Source: Brachymonas denitrificans
GTDB taxonomy: Bacteria > Pseudomonadota > Gammaproteobacteria > Burkholderiales > Burkholderiaceae_C
Length of the DNA: 64,000 bases
Reading direction: 5' to 3'
Assembly (NCBI RefSeq): GCF_907163135.1
Contig: NZ_CAJQUA010000001.1
Coordinates: forward strand, 2,641,001-2,705,000
This document shows, piece by piece, positions 37,257-46,844 of the stretch; position 1 is the first letter of the stretch, and every line of letters begins with the position of its first letter. A program made the translations under genes and the position numbers. The notes beneath the pieces are model-generated. The model was not told where the DNA came from and made no database searches. It saw nothing but the letters and a program-made list of their open reading frames with translations.

Positions 37257-37931
37257 ATGCGACTGTTGCTGGTAGAAGATGACCAGATGCTGGCCGATGG
37301 CATCAAGCAGGGCCTGTCGTCCGCCGGCGGCTATGTGGTGGATGCCGTGGGCAGTGCCGAGTCGGCGCTCGATGCCATGACGTCCGACACCTTCGACGCA
37401 GCCATCATCGACGTGGGCCTGCCCGGCATGAACGGCATGGAGCTGACCGAGCGCATGCGCGAACGCGGCCAGACCATGCCGGTGCTGATGCTCACCGCGC
37501 GCGATGCCCTGCAGGACCGCGTGCAGGGCCTGGATGCCGGCGCCGATGACTACATGGTCAAGCCCTTCGAGCTGCCCGAGTTGCTGGCGCGCCTGCGCGC
37601 TCTGCTGCGCCGTTCGCAGGCCGCCACCACCTCGGTGCTCACGCTCGGCCCGATCGCGCTCGATACCGCCGCCCACCAGGTCACCGCCGATGGCCAGCCG
37701 CTCGACGTGGGCCCGCGCGAATGGACGGTGCTGCAATACCTGATGCTGCATGCGCCCAAGCCCGTCAGCAAGGAAAAGCTGCTGCAGGCCCTCACCGGCT
37801 GGGACAAGGAAATTACCCTCAACGCGGTCGAGGTCTACATCTCGCGCCTGCGCGCCAAGCTCGAGCCGCACGGCATTGCATTGCGCTCGATTCGTGGGTT
37901 TGGTTACCGGATTGAACAGAAGGCGGTTTGA
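37257..37931 (+). CDS. OmpR-family response regulator (QseB/PmrA-like)
   Basis: 224-residue DNA-binding regulator. Receiver domain with acidic pocket (VEDDQ), phosphoacceptor Asp52 ([11 protein letters not shown]) and Lys102 (YMVKPFE). Winged-helix domain from about residue 130 with [24 protein letters not shown] and the closing [10 protein letters not shown] strong aaggagg site precedes the ATG. Its stop shares a base with the sensor gene start (TGATG). The regulon is unknown; the neighbouring polysaccharide and T4SS genes are possible but unproved targets. Confidence 0.95.
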   Translation: MRLLLVEDDQMLADGIKQGLSSAGGYVVDAVGSAESALDAMTSDTFDAAIIDVGLPGMNGMELTERMRERGQTMPVLMLTARDALQDRVQGLDAGADDYMVKPFELPELLARLRALLRRSQAATTSVLTLGPIALDTAAHQVTADGQPLDVGPREWTVLQYLMLHAPKPVSKEKLLQALTGWDKEITLNAVEVYISRLRAKLEPHGIALRSIRGFGYRIEQKAV

Positions 37932-39727
37932 TGCGTCAGGACGGGGATGCAAGCGCGCATGCGGCGCCGGCCGCAGGGCAGGGTGCGTTCCCGGCGCAGG
38001 GGGAGAAAGAGCCTGCCGTTTCCATGAGCGGTGCGTCCGGCTCGGCCTCTACCCTGGTCGACCGCGTCAACCCCGTCCGCATCCAGCGCCGCCTGCTGCT
38101 GATGCTGATCGTGCCGCTGGTGTTGCTGGCCCTGCTCAACGGCTATATGGACTACCGTTCCGCCGACAATTCGGCCAGCGAGCAGGACCAGCAGCTGCTG
38201 CGCCTGGTGCCGCTGCTGGCCGATTCCATCATCGCGGTGGGCGCACATTCCGGCGATCCGCCGGTGTTGCTGCTGGCGCCGCCGGTGGAAGAATTCCTCA
38301 AGGAGCGCGAAGGACTGGTGTCGTACAAGGTGTATACGCCCAAGCGCAAGCTGCTGCATGGCGATGACAAGCTGCCCTCGGTGGTGCCGCTCACGCAGGA
38401 GCCGGAATTTTTCAGCCAGGAGGTCAGGGGCGTCAACTACCGCATGGTGGTGCAGCGCGTGCCCAGCGTGGCGGGCGACGTGATCGTGGAGGTGGCCGAT
38501 GCCTCCGATCCGCGCAAGCGCTGGCTGCAGCAGGTGCTGGTGAAGGTGCTGCTGCCCAACCTGTTCCTGATTGCCGTGGTGGCATTGGGCATCAGCTGGG
38601 CCGTGCAGCGCGCCATGCGGCCCTTGCGCGACCTGATCCTGGCGGTGGAGCGGCGCTCTCCGCGCGATTTGAACAGCATCGACGAGCGCAGTTCGCCCGA
38701 GGAAATCCGCCCGCTGGTGACGTCGCTGAACCGGCTGTTCGGCATGGTGAACGCGCAGGCCGAGAGCCAGCGCCGCTTTGTGGCCGATGCTGCGCACCAG
38801 TTGCGCACGCCGCTGGCGGGCCTGCAGGCGCAGATCGAGGCCTGGAGCGAGTCGGTGAAGCGGCAGCAGGAGCTTGCGCGGGCGGAGCGGCCGGGCGTTG
38901 GGTCCCGCAGTGAGCAGGCAGCCGCCGCACCAGGAGCAGGGCAGGCCACGGCGCCATCGGCCGCTTCGGGTGTGGGCGCTGCGCTGGGCAACGATGCGCG
39001 TCTGGTGTGGAGCGAGGCCTTGCAGAAGGACGTGGTGCAGGTGCCGCTGGAAGAGCTCAACCGCCTGCGCGCCGCCACGCGACGCACGTCGCAGCTGGTG
39101 CACCAGCTGCTGTCGCTGTCGCGGGCCGATGCCGATGTACTGGAAGTGCAGCACATGCAGGCGGTCGACCTGAAAGACCTGTGCGAAACCCTGCTGGAGC
39201 AGCATCTGGATGCGGCTGCGCTCAAGAACATCGATCTGGGCCTGGACGTGACGTCGGTCCGCGTGATGGCGCATGCGCTGTGGCTGCGCGAGCTGCTGAG
39301 CAACCTGATCGTCAATGCGCTGCATTACACGCCCGAAGGGGGCGTGGTGACGCTGCGCTGCGGCGTGCAGTCCACGGTGGCGCGTCAGCAGCGCTGGAGC
39401 ATGACGCCCGACAGGCCGCAGCGCCGCCCCTTTGTCGAGGTGGAGGACAACGGCCCGGGCATTCCGCGCGAGGAGCGCGAGCATGTGTTCGAGCGTTTCT
39501 ACCGCATGCCGGGCACCAAGGGCGAGGGCACCGGCCTCGGCCTGGCCATTGCGCGCGAAATCGCGCACCGGCACCAGAGCGATCTGGTGCTGAGCGATGG
39601 CATGCCGCATGAAGGCGGTGGCGGGCACGGCCTGCGCGTGACGCTGCTGTTCAATGCCTCGCTGTTGCGTGAGGGCAAGGCAGAGGGCGGCGGCGTGACG
39701 GGAAAGCAGGAACTGACGAGCCTGTGA
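37931..39727 (+). CDS. Sensor histidine kinase (TctE/QseC-like) with an insertion in the DHp domain
   Basis: 598 residues, inner membrane. A Gly/Ala-rich cytoplasmic lead (1-45) is followed by TM1 (53-72), a periplasmic sensor domain (75-200), TM2 (205-226) and a HAMP-like segment. The H-box [13 protein letters not shown] has phosphoacceptor His289. The second DHp helix ([22 protein letters not shown]) only starts near residue 373. Between them lies a Gly/Ala/Ser-rich insert (about 315-372) absent from ordinary relatives. ATP-binding boxes are complete ([35 protein letters not shown]). Partner of the upstream regulator. Confidence 0.93.
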   Translation: MRQDGDASAHAAPAAGQGAFPAQGEKEPAVSMSGASGSASTLVDRVNPVRIQRRLLLMLIVPLVLLALLNGYMDYRSADNSASEQDQQLLRLVPLLADSIIAVGAHSGDPPVLLLAPPVEEFLKEREGLVSYKVYTPKRKLLHGDDKLPSVVPLTQEPEFFSQEVRGVNYRMVVQRVPSVAGDVIVEVADASDPRKRWLQQVLVKVLLPNLFLIAVVALGISWAVQRAMRPLRDLILAVERRSPRDLNSIDERSSPEEIRPLVTSLNRLFGMVNAQAESQRRFVADAAHQLRTPLAGLQAQIEAWSESVKRQQELARAERPGVGSRSEQAAAAPGAGQATAPSAASGVGAALGNDARLVWSEALQKDVVQVPLEELNRLRAATRRTSQLVHQLLSLSRADADVLEVQHMQAVDLKDLCETLLEQHLDAAALKNIDLGLDVTSVRVMAHALWLRELLSNLIVNALHYTPEGGVVTLRCGVQSTVARQQRWSMTPDRPQRRPFVEVEDNGPGIPREEREHVFERFYRMPGTKGEGTGLGLAIAREIAHRHQSDLVLSDGMPHEGGGGHGLRVTLLFNASLLREGKAEGGGVTGKQELTSL

Positions 39728-39745
39728 CGGCGTGAGTTCCGCTTC

Positions 39746-39767
39746 TGCGGCAATGGGGTTTGCCGCA
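39746..39767. other. Stem-loop after the sensor kinase gene
   Basis: Perfect 8-bp arms tgcggcaa and ttgccgca enclose a 6-base loop 18 bp after the kinase stop codon, in the 93-bp gap before the convergent TrbM-like gene. There is no T-run after the stem on either strand, so it is only a possible terminator or transcript-end stabiliser. Confidence 0.3.
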
Positions 39768-39820
39768 ATGGGTGTGGCGCGAGCCGCATGCTGCCATGGC
39801 CAGCTGGCGCGTCTGCAGGC

Positions 39821-40393
39821 TTAATCCATCCAGCGGCCGCCTTTTTCTGGCACGCCCACGTAACGGGGCGGCCGCAGATCGCCCGGTTCGATATAAGCAT
39901 GCCGGAAGTAGGCTTTGCAGTATTGCGGCAGGGTGTTGCGGATTACCGAGATGGTCTGTGTGGTGCAGCTGAGCTCCTGATCGTCCCGGCGCAGGGAACC
40001 CGGCAGGCGGGTGTTGGTCTGCGGTTCGCATACGGTGACTTCCTTCCTTTCGCGCAGACGGGCATTGAGCGGTCCTGCCTGGCAGGACTCTGCGGCATTG
40101 GCCATGGCAGCGACCAGAGAGCGCATGCGTTCGTCCTGGTTGGCGGAGGGACACAGGCGCAGAAAATCATGCCGCGCCTGGATGGTCTCCCAAGGCTTCT
40201 TGTGGCGGATGCTGAAAAAGCGCTGCAGCGAAGGCGTGCATTCGCTCGGGCGCGATCCGCTGGACAGGCACAGGATGGCCTCGCAGGCCAGCTTGGTGTC
40301 GCCTTCGAACAGGGTGGAGGCAGGGGCAGGCTGGGAGAACACCAGCGTGGCACTTGCGACAGCGAGGGTGTGGCGGAGAAGGGGTGGCGGCAT
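39821..40393 (-). CDS. trbM: TrbM/KikA-like conjugal transfer protein
   Basis: Exported protein of 190 residues: a signal peptide in the first about 25 residues (LAVASATLVFSQPAPA), then TKLACEAILCLSSGSRPSECTPSLQRFFSI, the paired-cysteine signature of the TrbM/KikA/MpfK family. Further cysteines (LCPSAN, AESCQAG, LSCTTQT, QYCKAY) suggest disulfides in the periplasm. Known relatives occur in conjugative T4SS clusters, where they support mating-pair formation or plasmid stability. Last gene of the leftward T4SS arm, 59 bp after virD4. A tggag ribosome site precedes the ATG. Confidence 0.82.
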   Translation of the reverse strand: MPPPLLRHTLAVASATLVFSQPAPASTLFEGDTKLACEAILCLSSGSRPSECTPSLQRFFSIRHKKPWETIQARHDFLRLCPSANQDERMRSLVAAMANAAESCQAGPLNARLRERKEVTVCEPQTNTRLPGSLRRDDQELSCTTQTISVIRNTLPQYCKAYFRHAYIEPGDLRPPRYVGVPEKGGRWMD

Positions 40394-40452
40394 GGAAACT
40401 CCAGGGTGAGGGACAGGAAAAATCGGACGGGGCAGGGCAGGGAAGCTGGCGC

Positions 40453-42159
40453 TTATGCCGGGCCGGGCGACCGCGGGTGCGCACTGGATGCGCAGGGTGG
40501 CTGCACAGGCGGCAACAGGCGCCGCCTGAATCTGCGTTCGCGGTAGTAGCGGATCTTGCGCGCCAGCACCGGTTGCTCCATGCCTTCGATCAGCAGGATC
40601 TGGCGCTCCGGACCCAGGGCCTTGATCTCCTGGGGCAGCAGCAGGGCGCGGCGCTCTTCCACTTCGGTAAAGCTGGTTTCACGCCCGCTGCTGCGCTGGC
40701 GGCGACGCAGCGTGGTGGTGCCGAGCATGTCGGCGTAGTCGTTGGCATCCTGCTGCTCGCGCGGGGCGAACAGGATTTGCGTGGCGTGGTTGGTGGCCAG
40801 CGTGCGCGCCTGCTCGCGCCCATAGGTCGCGTCGAGCTGGGCCATGCTCTGCACGATGGTGAGCAGGCGCAGGTTGTAGCCGGCCATGTAGCCTACGGCG
40901 CGGGCGATGATGTCAATCTTGCCGATGCTGGTGAATTCGTCCAGCATCAGCAGGCACTGGTGCCTTAGCGTGGGGTCCTGCTGTGGCAGCGTGCGCGTGT
41001 TCAGGCTGATCAGCTGGGAGAAGAAAAGGTTGAAAATCAGGCCGGCCTGGGCCAGCCGGTCGGGTGACACGCACAGGTAGATGGACATGCGCTTGCGGCG
41101 CACGTCGGTGAGCAGGAAATCGTCGGCACTGGTGGCCGCATCGAGCAGCGGATCGGACCAGGGCAGCAGCGGGGCGTGGAAGGTGCCCAGGATGCTCGAC
41201 AGCGTTTCTTCCGCCTGGCCGGCAAAGCCGGAAAAGGCGTGGTGGCTGGCATCTGACAGGAAGTCCTCCTCGGCCATCGACCGGAAATGTTCCCGGGGCG
41301 AGATGCCCGGTGAGCCGGATGCAAGGCGATGCAATCCGCCGAGCGTGGGGTAGGGCGTGGCCAAACCCAGCCGCATGGCGCGGTCGTGCTGTTCGAACAG
41401 GTACAGCGCCAGTGCCAGAAACACGTTGCGCGCATGGTCGATGAAAAACTGCTGGTTGCCGCTGCCGTCGCCATCCGGATAGAGCATATGTGCGATCTGG
41501 CGCAATTCGCCCACGCGCAGGGAAGGCTCGGCCGGGATGTAGCGCAGCGGATTCCAGCGATGCGTGCGGCCGTCCGTGGCAAAGGGGTTGAAGACGAAGA
41601 CTTCCTGGCCGATCTGCCGGCGGTAGCCGCTGGTGAGCGCGTGGTTTTCGTGCTTGATGTCGAGCACCACCACGCTGCCGGGGTAATCGAGCAGCACTGG
41701 AACCACAATGCCCACGCCCTTGCCCGAGCGAGTTGGTGCAGCCAGCAGGATGGCGCGTTGTCCGTGGTCGCGCAGGTAGCGTCGGCCATGACGTCCGATC
41801 AGCACGCCGGTGTCGGAGCGACGGAAGACGCCGGCGCGTGCCAGATGCGAGCCACTGGCAAAACGGGCATCGCCGTGGGTGCTGCGGGCAGGTGTGCGCC
41901 ACAATGCGGCAAGCAGGCCCAGCCAGAGCAGGGAGGCCAGGCCCAGCCCGCTGGCGCCGGACAGTCGGATGGCCTTGGCATGGGGCTGGTAGCTGGGGTG
42001 TTCCAGCAGCCAGGCATAGGCCCACCAGGTGCCCCAGCCTGCCTGCCGGTGCTGGAAGTCGAACCACCAGTACAGCATCTGGCCCGCCGCCCAGCTGCCT
42101 GCGGCAAACAGCAGGGGCAGGCTGAGCAGTGCGAGGGAGAGGCGGGCGGCCGGCTTCAT
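40453..42159 (-). CDS. virD4: Type IV secretion coupling ATPase VirD4/TraG
   Basis: 568-residue inner-membrane ATPase that recruits substrates (DNA-protein or effectors) to the T4SS. Two N-terminal membrane helices (8-30 and about 70-87), then Walker A APTRSGKGVG (Lys147), Walker B LLMLDEFTSIGK and the family's QSMAQLDATYG region. The protein ends in an RR-rich tail of about 40 residues. Starts overlapping the stop of the unknown exported protein by ATGA. As coupling protein it decides what the system exports; the absence of a relaxase gene nearby bears on this. Confidence 0.95.
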   Translation of the reverse strand: MKPAARLSLALLSLPLLFAAGSWAAGQMLYWWFDFQHRQAGWGTWWAYAWLLEHPSYQPHAKAIRLSGASGLGLASLLWLGLLAALWRTPARSTHGDARFASGSHLARAGVFRRSDTGVLIGRHGRRYLRDHGQRAILLAAPTRSGKGVGIVVPVLLDYPGSVVVLDIKHENHALTSGYRRQIGQEVFVFNPFATDGRTHRWNPLRYIPAEPSLRVGELRQIAHMLYPDGDGSGNQQFFIDHARNVFLALALYLFEQHDRAMRLGLATPYPTLGGLHRLASGSPGISPREHFRSMAEEDFLSDASHHAFSGFAGQAEETLSSILGTFHAPLLPWSDPLLDAATSADDFLLTDVRRKRMSIYLCVSPDRLAQAGLIFNLFFSQLISLNTRTLPQQDPTLRHQCLLMLDEFTSIGKIDIIARAVGYMAGYNLRLLTIVQSMAQLDATYGREQARTLATNHATQILFAPREQQDANDYADMLGTTTLRRRQRSSGRETSFTEVEERRALLLPQEIKALGPERQILLIEGMEQPVLARKIRYYRERRFRRRLLPPVQPPCASSAHPRSPGPA

Positions 42160-42755
42160 GTGCGTGCGGGTGAGGGTGAGGCAATGCGCCGACAGGCGAC
42201 GCGGACCGTGGAGCGGCGTTTTTGCAGCAGCGGCTCGAGCAGGTAGGCATCCGGTCCCTGCACGTGCAGGCGGTAACGTCGTTGCGGCAACTCCTTCTGC
42301 ACCAGCAGCAGCCAGGCATTGAAGTTGCGTTGCATCTGGCGGGCAAAGGCGGTGCCCTGGTCAAACGGGGGCAGCAGTGCAAATGACTGCACCTGTTCCG
42401 TCATCTGGCCTTTCCGAATAGAGTGCCGACCGCTGGCGTGCGTGCGCAGGCGGTAACTGCCTGCGCCTCGCGCGTAGGACTGTGCCTGGAAGACGAGCGA
42501 GGCATTGCTGGTCCAACGGCCCTGGTCGTCGGCGCTATAGGCAATGCGCTGGGTAAGCGTGCCATCCGGCAGGCCGGGCAGGTTGCGCAGCGGCACCGGG
42601 CTGCTGGCGCACATCCAGTGGCCGGCCAGCGGGGCTTGCGCCGACCTGTGTGCGGACTGGGGCGCGGCCGCTGATGCTTCGGCAAGGGGGATGATCAGGC
42701 AGGCCAGACAGAGCGCTTGGGCTCTTCCGAGCATCGTGTGTCGAATCATGCTCAT
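42156..42755 (-). CDS. Exported protein of unknown function in the T4SS operon
   Basis: 199 residues with a signal peptide (about 1-31, ending AEASAAA). A small beta-rich domain follows: GHWMCASSPVPLRNLPG near 45-60, then YSADDQGRWTSNASLVF and RYRLHVQGPDAYLLEPL. It recalls small domains in which the first line (GxWxC) tracks sequence changes in a repeat, but I recognise no family. Overlaps both virB11 and virD4 by ATGA, so it is a fixed part of the operon and probably a periplasmic accessory of the apparatus. Confidence 0.75.
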   Translation of the reverse strand: MSMIRHTMLGRAQALCLACLIIPLAEASAAAPQSAHRSAQAPLAGHWMCASSPVPLRNLPGLPDGTLTQRIAYSADDQGRWTSNASLVFQAQSYARGAGSYRLRTHASGRHSIRKGQMTEQVQSFALLPPFDQGTAFARQMQRNFNAWLLLVQKELPQRRYRLHVQGPDAYLLEPLLQKRRSTVRVACRRIASPSPART

Positions 42756-43819
42756 GGCGCCGGCTCCCCCGCTTTTGCACTGCCTTCAGGCTCGAAGCTG
42801 ATCCCCGTAATGCGCCGCTGTCCCGCATGGGCCTGCATATGCACCACGATGTCGATGGTTTGGCGCAGCAGCCGCTGGATGACGTCAAACTCCAGCCCGG
42901 CACCTTCGGGCGAGGCCTTGACCATCAGCGCCAGCTGGTCCCAGGTCTGGGCCACGCTGCCGGCATGGCAGCTGGTGATGGAGCCGGGGTGGCCGGACGC
43001 GCAGTTGCGGATGAAGTAGAAGGACTCATCCCCACGCAGCTCGGCCAGCAGGATGCGGTCCGGTTTCATGCGCAGGCAGGCTTCCAGGCACATCTTTGCG
43101 GTGAGATTGCCAATGCCCTGGCCGCCCTTGGAGTAGAGCAGGTGCACCACGTTGGGCTGCCGGATGAAGAGTTCACGCGCATCCTCGATGGTGATCAGCC
43201 GCTCTTCGGGCGGAATGTGATGCACCAGTGATTTCATGAAGGTCGTCTTGCCACTGCCGGTGGCGCCGGACACCACGATGTTCTTGCGGTACAACACGGC
43301 CTGGCGAAAAAAGGAGGCGTAATCGCCGGAGTCGCGCAGTTGCAGCAGCTCTGCATCGTGTGCGCTCAGGGCGTGCTGGCCGGCGGCAATGCCGCCGAAG
43401 AAGCCCTCGCACGCATATTGCTCAAGACTGCGCGTGTCGCGCGATGGCAGGCGGATGGTGATGGACACCGTGCCGGCCTCGACCGCGGGCGGCACCACGA
43501 ACTGCGCGCGTTGCCCGGATGGAAAGGTCAGCGATACCATCGGCTCGGCCGCCGTGATGCGCTGCCCGGTATTGCTTTCGTTCACTACCGTGGTGCAGAA
43601 GTGCCGTGCACGCTCGTAGCTCAGGCCGTCCACGGGCAGCCACTGCCAGCCGCCGCGTGTTTCCAGATACACCCCGCCGGGGCGGTTGATGCAGATTTCC
43701 GTCACGTCAGGCCGGGACAGCAGCTCGGCAATCCCCAGCACCTGATACTGGTGCTGCAGAAAACTGTCCGAAAGTCCGTCTGGGCCTATCCCCGGTGCGC
43801 CGTCGAAAGGCGGGCTCAT
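42752..43819 (-). CDS. virB11: T4SS ATPase VirB11
   Basis: 355-residue hexameric ATPase of the secretion-ATPase superfamily at the inner face of the membrane. Start set at the ATG 43819 overlapping the virB10 stop. N-terminal domain to about residue 160; Walker A GATGSGKT (185-192, Lys191), the Asp box TIEDARELF, the His box and MKPDRILLAELRGDESFYF (Walker B region), then ASGHPGSITSCHAGS. Works with VirB4 and VirD4 to power assembly and transport. Confidence 0.96.
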   Translation of the reverse strand: MSPPFDGAPGIGPDGLSDSFLQHQYQVLGIAELLSRPDVTEICINRPGGVYLETRGGWQWLPVDGLSYERARHFCTTVVNESNTGQRITAAEPMVSLTFPSGQRAQFVVPPAVEAGTVSITIRLPSRDTRSLEQYACEGFFGGIAAGQHALSAHDAELLQLRDSGDYASFFRQAVLYRKNIVVSGATGSGKTTFMKSLVHHIPPEERLITIEDARELFIRQPNVVHLLYSKGGQGIGNLTAKMCLEACLRMKPDRILLAELRGDESFYFIRNCASGHPGSITSCHAGSVAQTWDQLALMVKASPEGAGLEFDVIQRLLRQTIDIVVHMQAHAGQRRITGISFEPEGSAKAGEPAP

Positions 43820-44952
43820 GGCTGCAGGACTCCGGCAAAGTCGATGTCGCGCGAGGCGTAGATCGTGACCAGTTCGCCCTGGTTGATGGTGACCGTGGCG
43901 GGACGGTTGGCTGCGCCCTGCAGAGCATGGCGCGCCGCGCTCTGCAGGGTGTCGGCCGTGCGCGACTGGTACGGGTTGATCTGGCGTGTGATGACACCGG
44001 TTTCGGGTGACAGGGCGGTCGTGCTGTTGCTTGCCGCTGCAGGCGCATGCACGGCGCTGGCAATCTGCACGGCATCGCCGAGCAGGCTCACCAGCAGGGC
44101 AGAACCGATCCGGCTGCCCCAGTGGCGGTCGATATGGCCGGGATGTCCGGCAGCGCCCAGTCCGTCCACGCCCGGGCTGCTCAATTGCACGTCCATGCCG
44201 TCGGGCGTGAGCACGCGTTCCCACAGAACGGCAATGCGGGCGACATCATTGCTTTCGTACTTGTACTGCCCGGTGATCTTGGCGCCACGGTCGATCAGCA
44301 AGGTGCGTCCATTGAGCGAATAGACCGGCTCGGTCACCACGCAGGAGGTGAAGCCGGGCAGGTCGCTGATGATGCGTGTTTCGAGCACGCAGCGGATATA
44401 GGTGCCCCGCGGCATCAGCGTGTCGGGCGATGCGTTGCGGCTCACACTGCCTTGCGCGACGACGCTGGCGGGTGCGGGGTCTCCGCCCCCCTGCAGCACC
44501 GGACCGCCATTGCTGCGCTGGTCGGTCAGGCTCTCGCGGGGAGAGGGGGAGGCCGTGGATGCGGATGTGGCACGGGAAAACTCGGCAGGAGTCGGTGTAC
44601 TCAGCGGCACAGGCATGGCTGTGGGGGCTGGCGGCAGCGGCGGCAGTTCGGGGAGCGGTTGCGGTGCGGCGGCAACCGGCATCAGCGTGTTGGCGCTGGC
44701 CATCAGGGTGTCTGCCGGCAATTCCACTACCTCCGAGCGGGGGCGCGCTGGCTTGCCCGGCCCGAACAGCGAGAGGCTGTTCATGCCCCAGGCCAGCGTC
44801 ACGGCGCCGACACCGCCAATGGCCGCAAGAAACAGCAAGCCCTTGCGGTTGAGCTTGCGCCGGGGGGCGCTGTGCAGCACGGGGTCGTCCTGCAGTGCGG
44901 GGTCCTCTGGCAGGGACGCAGGAGCATGGGTCATGGGAAAAGTCGGATTCAT
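43816..44952 (-). CDS. virB10: T4SS core protein VirB10
   Basis: 378 residues: short cytoplasmic N-terminus, one inner-membrane helix (about 38-56), a Pro-rich periplasmic stretch (70-140), and the TrbI-like C-terminal beta-barrel (about 175-378) with MPRGTYIRCVLETRIISDLPGF, DRGAKITGQYK and the closing NQGELVTIYASRDIDF. Spans both membranes and connects the ATPases to the outer-membrane pore. Overlaps virB9 and virB11 by ATGA on either side. Confidence 0.95.
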   Translation of the reverse strand: MNPTFPMTHAPASLPEDPALQDDPVLHSAPRRKLNRKGLLFLAAIGGVGAVTLAWGMNSLSLFGPGKPARPRSEVVELPADTLMASANTLMPVAAAPQPLPELPPLPPAPTAMPVPLSTPTPAEFSRATSASTASPSPRESLTDQRSNGGPVLQGGGDPAPASVVAQGSVSRNASPDTLMPRGTYIRCVLETRIISDLPGFTSCVVTEPVYSLNGRTLLIDRGAKITGQYKYESNDVARIAVLWERVLTPDGMDVQLSSPGVDGLGAAGHPGHIDRHWGSRIGSALLVSLLGDAVQIASAVHAPAAASNSTTALSPETGVITRQINPYQSRTADTLQSAARHALQGAANRPATVTINQGELVTIYASRDIDFAGVLQP

Positions 44953-45719
44953 GGCTCGCTCCTGCGCAGGGCCAGTACGCTGTCGCCGTGGCGCAGGACC
45001 AGATAGCGGTACACACCATGCACGGTGATCTGTTGTTTGCGGTAGCTGCTGTTGACGATGAAATCCTCGCCATCGGCCGTCTTGCGCCCGAATACGGCGG
45101 GAACGCCGCCGTGGATCTGCAGGCCTGGCGGCAACTGGATATAGGTCAGGCGGCCATCGTCATGCACCCGTGCGGGGCGTAGCCATTCGGAACCGGCGCT
45201 GGCTGCATAGTCGTAGCGGGATGACGGTTCCGGTGCTTGTGTTGCTCCCGCATCGGCATGCGCGTTATCGGCCGACACGTTTGCAGCCGTGCTTGCGCCG
45301 GGGTAGCTGAAACGTACGCGGTAATGCACGCCCGCAGCGCGCGCTTCCTGCAACGTGCGCCAGCGCTTGCCGATCACTTTCAGATCGAACAGGTAGGAGC
45401 GCTGGCTGGTGCGGATGTACATATTCGTGTCCGCCTGCGGGCTCTTGGGCTTGATGTAGAAAACGTTGTCGCGCCGCACCAGATCCCAGTTGGAGCTGAA
45501 GCCGGTGCCGAAATCCTTGACCTGCTCGGACGGGCTGATCTCGATCTGGGTAGCCAGACCGGGGGCCGTATGCACGGAGTAGATGGTGTCCGGTGCGTAG
45601 GCGTAGCTTTTGACGGCCTGTGCCTGCGCGGCGCACGCTGGAAGTGCCAGGGCAATAGTTGCCAGCCAGCGAAGAGTGGCGGGCCTGGAAGCAGCGCGGC
45701 GCTTACATGGTGCCAGCAT
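44949..45719 (-). CDS. virB9: T4SS core protein VirB9
   Basis: 256 residues. A signal peptide ends at AQAQA near residue 35; N-terminal domain with QIEISPSEQVKDFGTGFSSNWDL and a KPKSPQADTNMYIRT segment; C-terminal domain with WLRPARVHDDGRLTYIQLP. Forms the outer-membrane core ring with VirB7 and VirB10. The ATG at 45719 is chosen because aggagg lies 5 bp ahead; it sits inside the end of virB8 (17-bp overlap). Confidence 0.94.
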   Translation of the reverse strand: MLAPCKRRAASRPATLRWLATIALALPACAAQAQAVKSYAYAPDTIYSVHTAPGLATQIEISPSEQVKDFGTGFSSNWDLVRRDNVFYIKPKSPQADTNMYIRTSQRSYLFDLKVIGKRWRTLQEARAAGVHYRVRFSYPGASTAANVSADNAHADAGATQAPEPSSRYDYAASAGSEWLRPARVHDDGRLTYIQLPPGLQIHGGVPAVFGRKTADGEDFIVNSSYRKQQITVHGVYRYLVLRHGDSVLALRRSEP

Positions 45720-46581
45720 GTGCACCTCCTGTTGTACTGGGAAAGGATTGTCCGGCAGTGGGCCAGGGGGTTGCCGGCTCTGGGGTCGTGGTGGCAGGCG
45801 CCGGTGTCGCCAGTGCGGGAGAGGGGGCGGTGACGGGCATCGTTCCGATTGCTTCCGGATCGACGCGATAGCTGTGCACGCGGAAGCCCAGCGGGTTCTC
45901 GATGCGGCCTTCCTCGTTCATCTGCAGATGCGGGTCGTAGCTCACCTTCATGGTGGCCAGACGAGTATCGAGCAGGCGTGCCTGGCCGCTGGATTTGTCG
46001 AAAACCCAGCGTTCGAAACGCACGCTGGCAGCAATCGGAGTGCGGATGTTCCCGCCGTCCTTGGCCGCATCGCCCCAGGTCAGCACGGTGCTGAGGATCT
46101 TCACGCGCAAGGAGGCGTTCTTGCCGTAGAGCGTGTCGGGGTTGTCGGGGTGGCTGGGCGTGTATAGCGCCTGGTATTCCTTCAGGGCGCTGCCGGTGGC
46201 CATGGCGTGCACCACCTTGCGATCACGCCGGTTCAGCAGCTCCCAGTCATACGATTCGCGCGCGATGACGAAGTGGGCCACATTGCTCTTGTTGATGGCC
46301 TCGCTGGCGCTCAGTGGTGTGTCGCCCGCCTCCAGCCGTGCGACGCTGCTGGTGCCGCGATAGGGGTCGGCCAGCACCAGATAGGGTACTTGCTCCTTCA
46401 GCGGCATCACCAGTGCATAACCGCCCGCAAGCAGGATGGACATGGCGCCCGCTCCCATGGCCACGCGCCAGGCACGCCGCTCGCTGCGGCGCACCTGTTC
46501 GATCAGGCTGGTTTCGAAGTCGCGCGCTGCGGTCAGCAAGGGCTGGACAGCGTCGCCCGTCGGTTTCTTTTTGCGCAGCAT
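45703..46581 (-). CDS. virB8: T4SS assembly factor VirB8
   Basis: 292 residues from the ATG at 46581. Bitopic inner-membrane protein: basic cytoplasmic N-terminus, one helix (about 43-62), then the VirB8 periplasmic domain with ESYDWELLNRRDRKVVHAM, NPDTLYGK, VRFERWVF and NPLGFRVHSYRVDPE. A Pro/Thr-rich tail of about 50 residues after this is longer than usual. Lies 5 bp after virB7. Needed to nucleate the inner-membrane complex. Confidence 0.94.
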   Translation of the reverse strand: MLRKKKPTGDAVQPLLTAARDFETSLIEQVRRSERRAWRVAMGAGAMSILLAGGYALVMPLKEQVPYLVLADPYRGTSSVARLEAGDTPLSASEAINKSNVAHFVIARESYDWELLNRRDRKVVHAMATGSALKEYQALYTPSHPDNPDTLYGKNASLRVKILSTVLTWGDAAKDGGNIRTPIAASVRFERWVFDKSSGQARLLDTRLATMKVSYDPHLQMNEEGRIENPLGFRVHSYRVDPEAIGTMPVTAPSPALATPAPATTTPEPATPWPTAGQSFPSTTGGAHAGTM

Positions 46582-46586
46582 GGCAT

Positions 46587-46844
46587 TTACTCCCGCTCCG
46601 TCACGGTATCTGACTGCGGCACGAGGGATGCCTGCGCGGCGCTCTGCGCGTGCGAACGGGTGGCTGTCAGCGCAACGGGAGCGCGCGCCGTACCCGTTTC
46701 CATCCCCGCATCTTGCGCGGGAAGCGGTTTCCAGTTGCCGCCGAACTCGGGCGGTGCGTGCCCGGTGCCGCACCCCGCCACGGCCATGCACACCAGCGCC
46801 GCGATCGCATGGCGCCCGGGGAAAACGAAATCAATCGTGGACAA
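46587..46844 (-). CDS. virB7: VirB7-type lipoprotein
   Basis: 85 residues starting at a TTG supported by a ggaga site 7 bp upstream; no in-frame ATG exists early enough. Signal peptide with lipobox AVAGC, so Cys25 would be lipidated and anchored to the outer membrane, then FGGNWKPLP, a common motif in small VirB7-like proteins. First gene of the leftward arm. It lacks the long globular C-terminal domain of VirB7 in Xanthomonas-type antibacterial T4SS. Confidence 0.85.
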   Translation of the reverse strand: MSTIDFVFPGRHAIAALVCMAVAGCGTGHAPPEFGGNWKPLPAQDAGMETGTARAPVALTATRSHAQSAAQASLVPQSDTVTERE

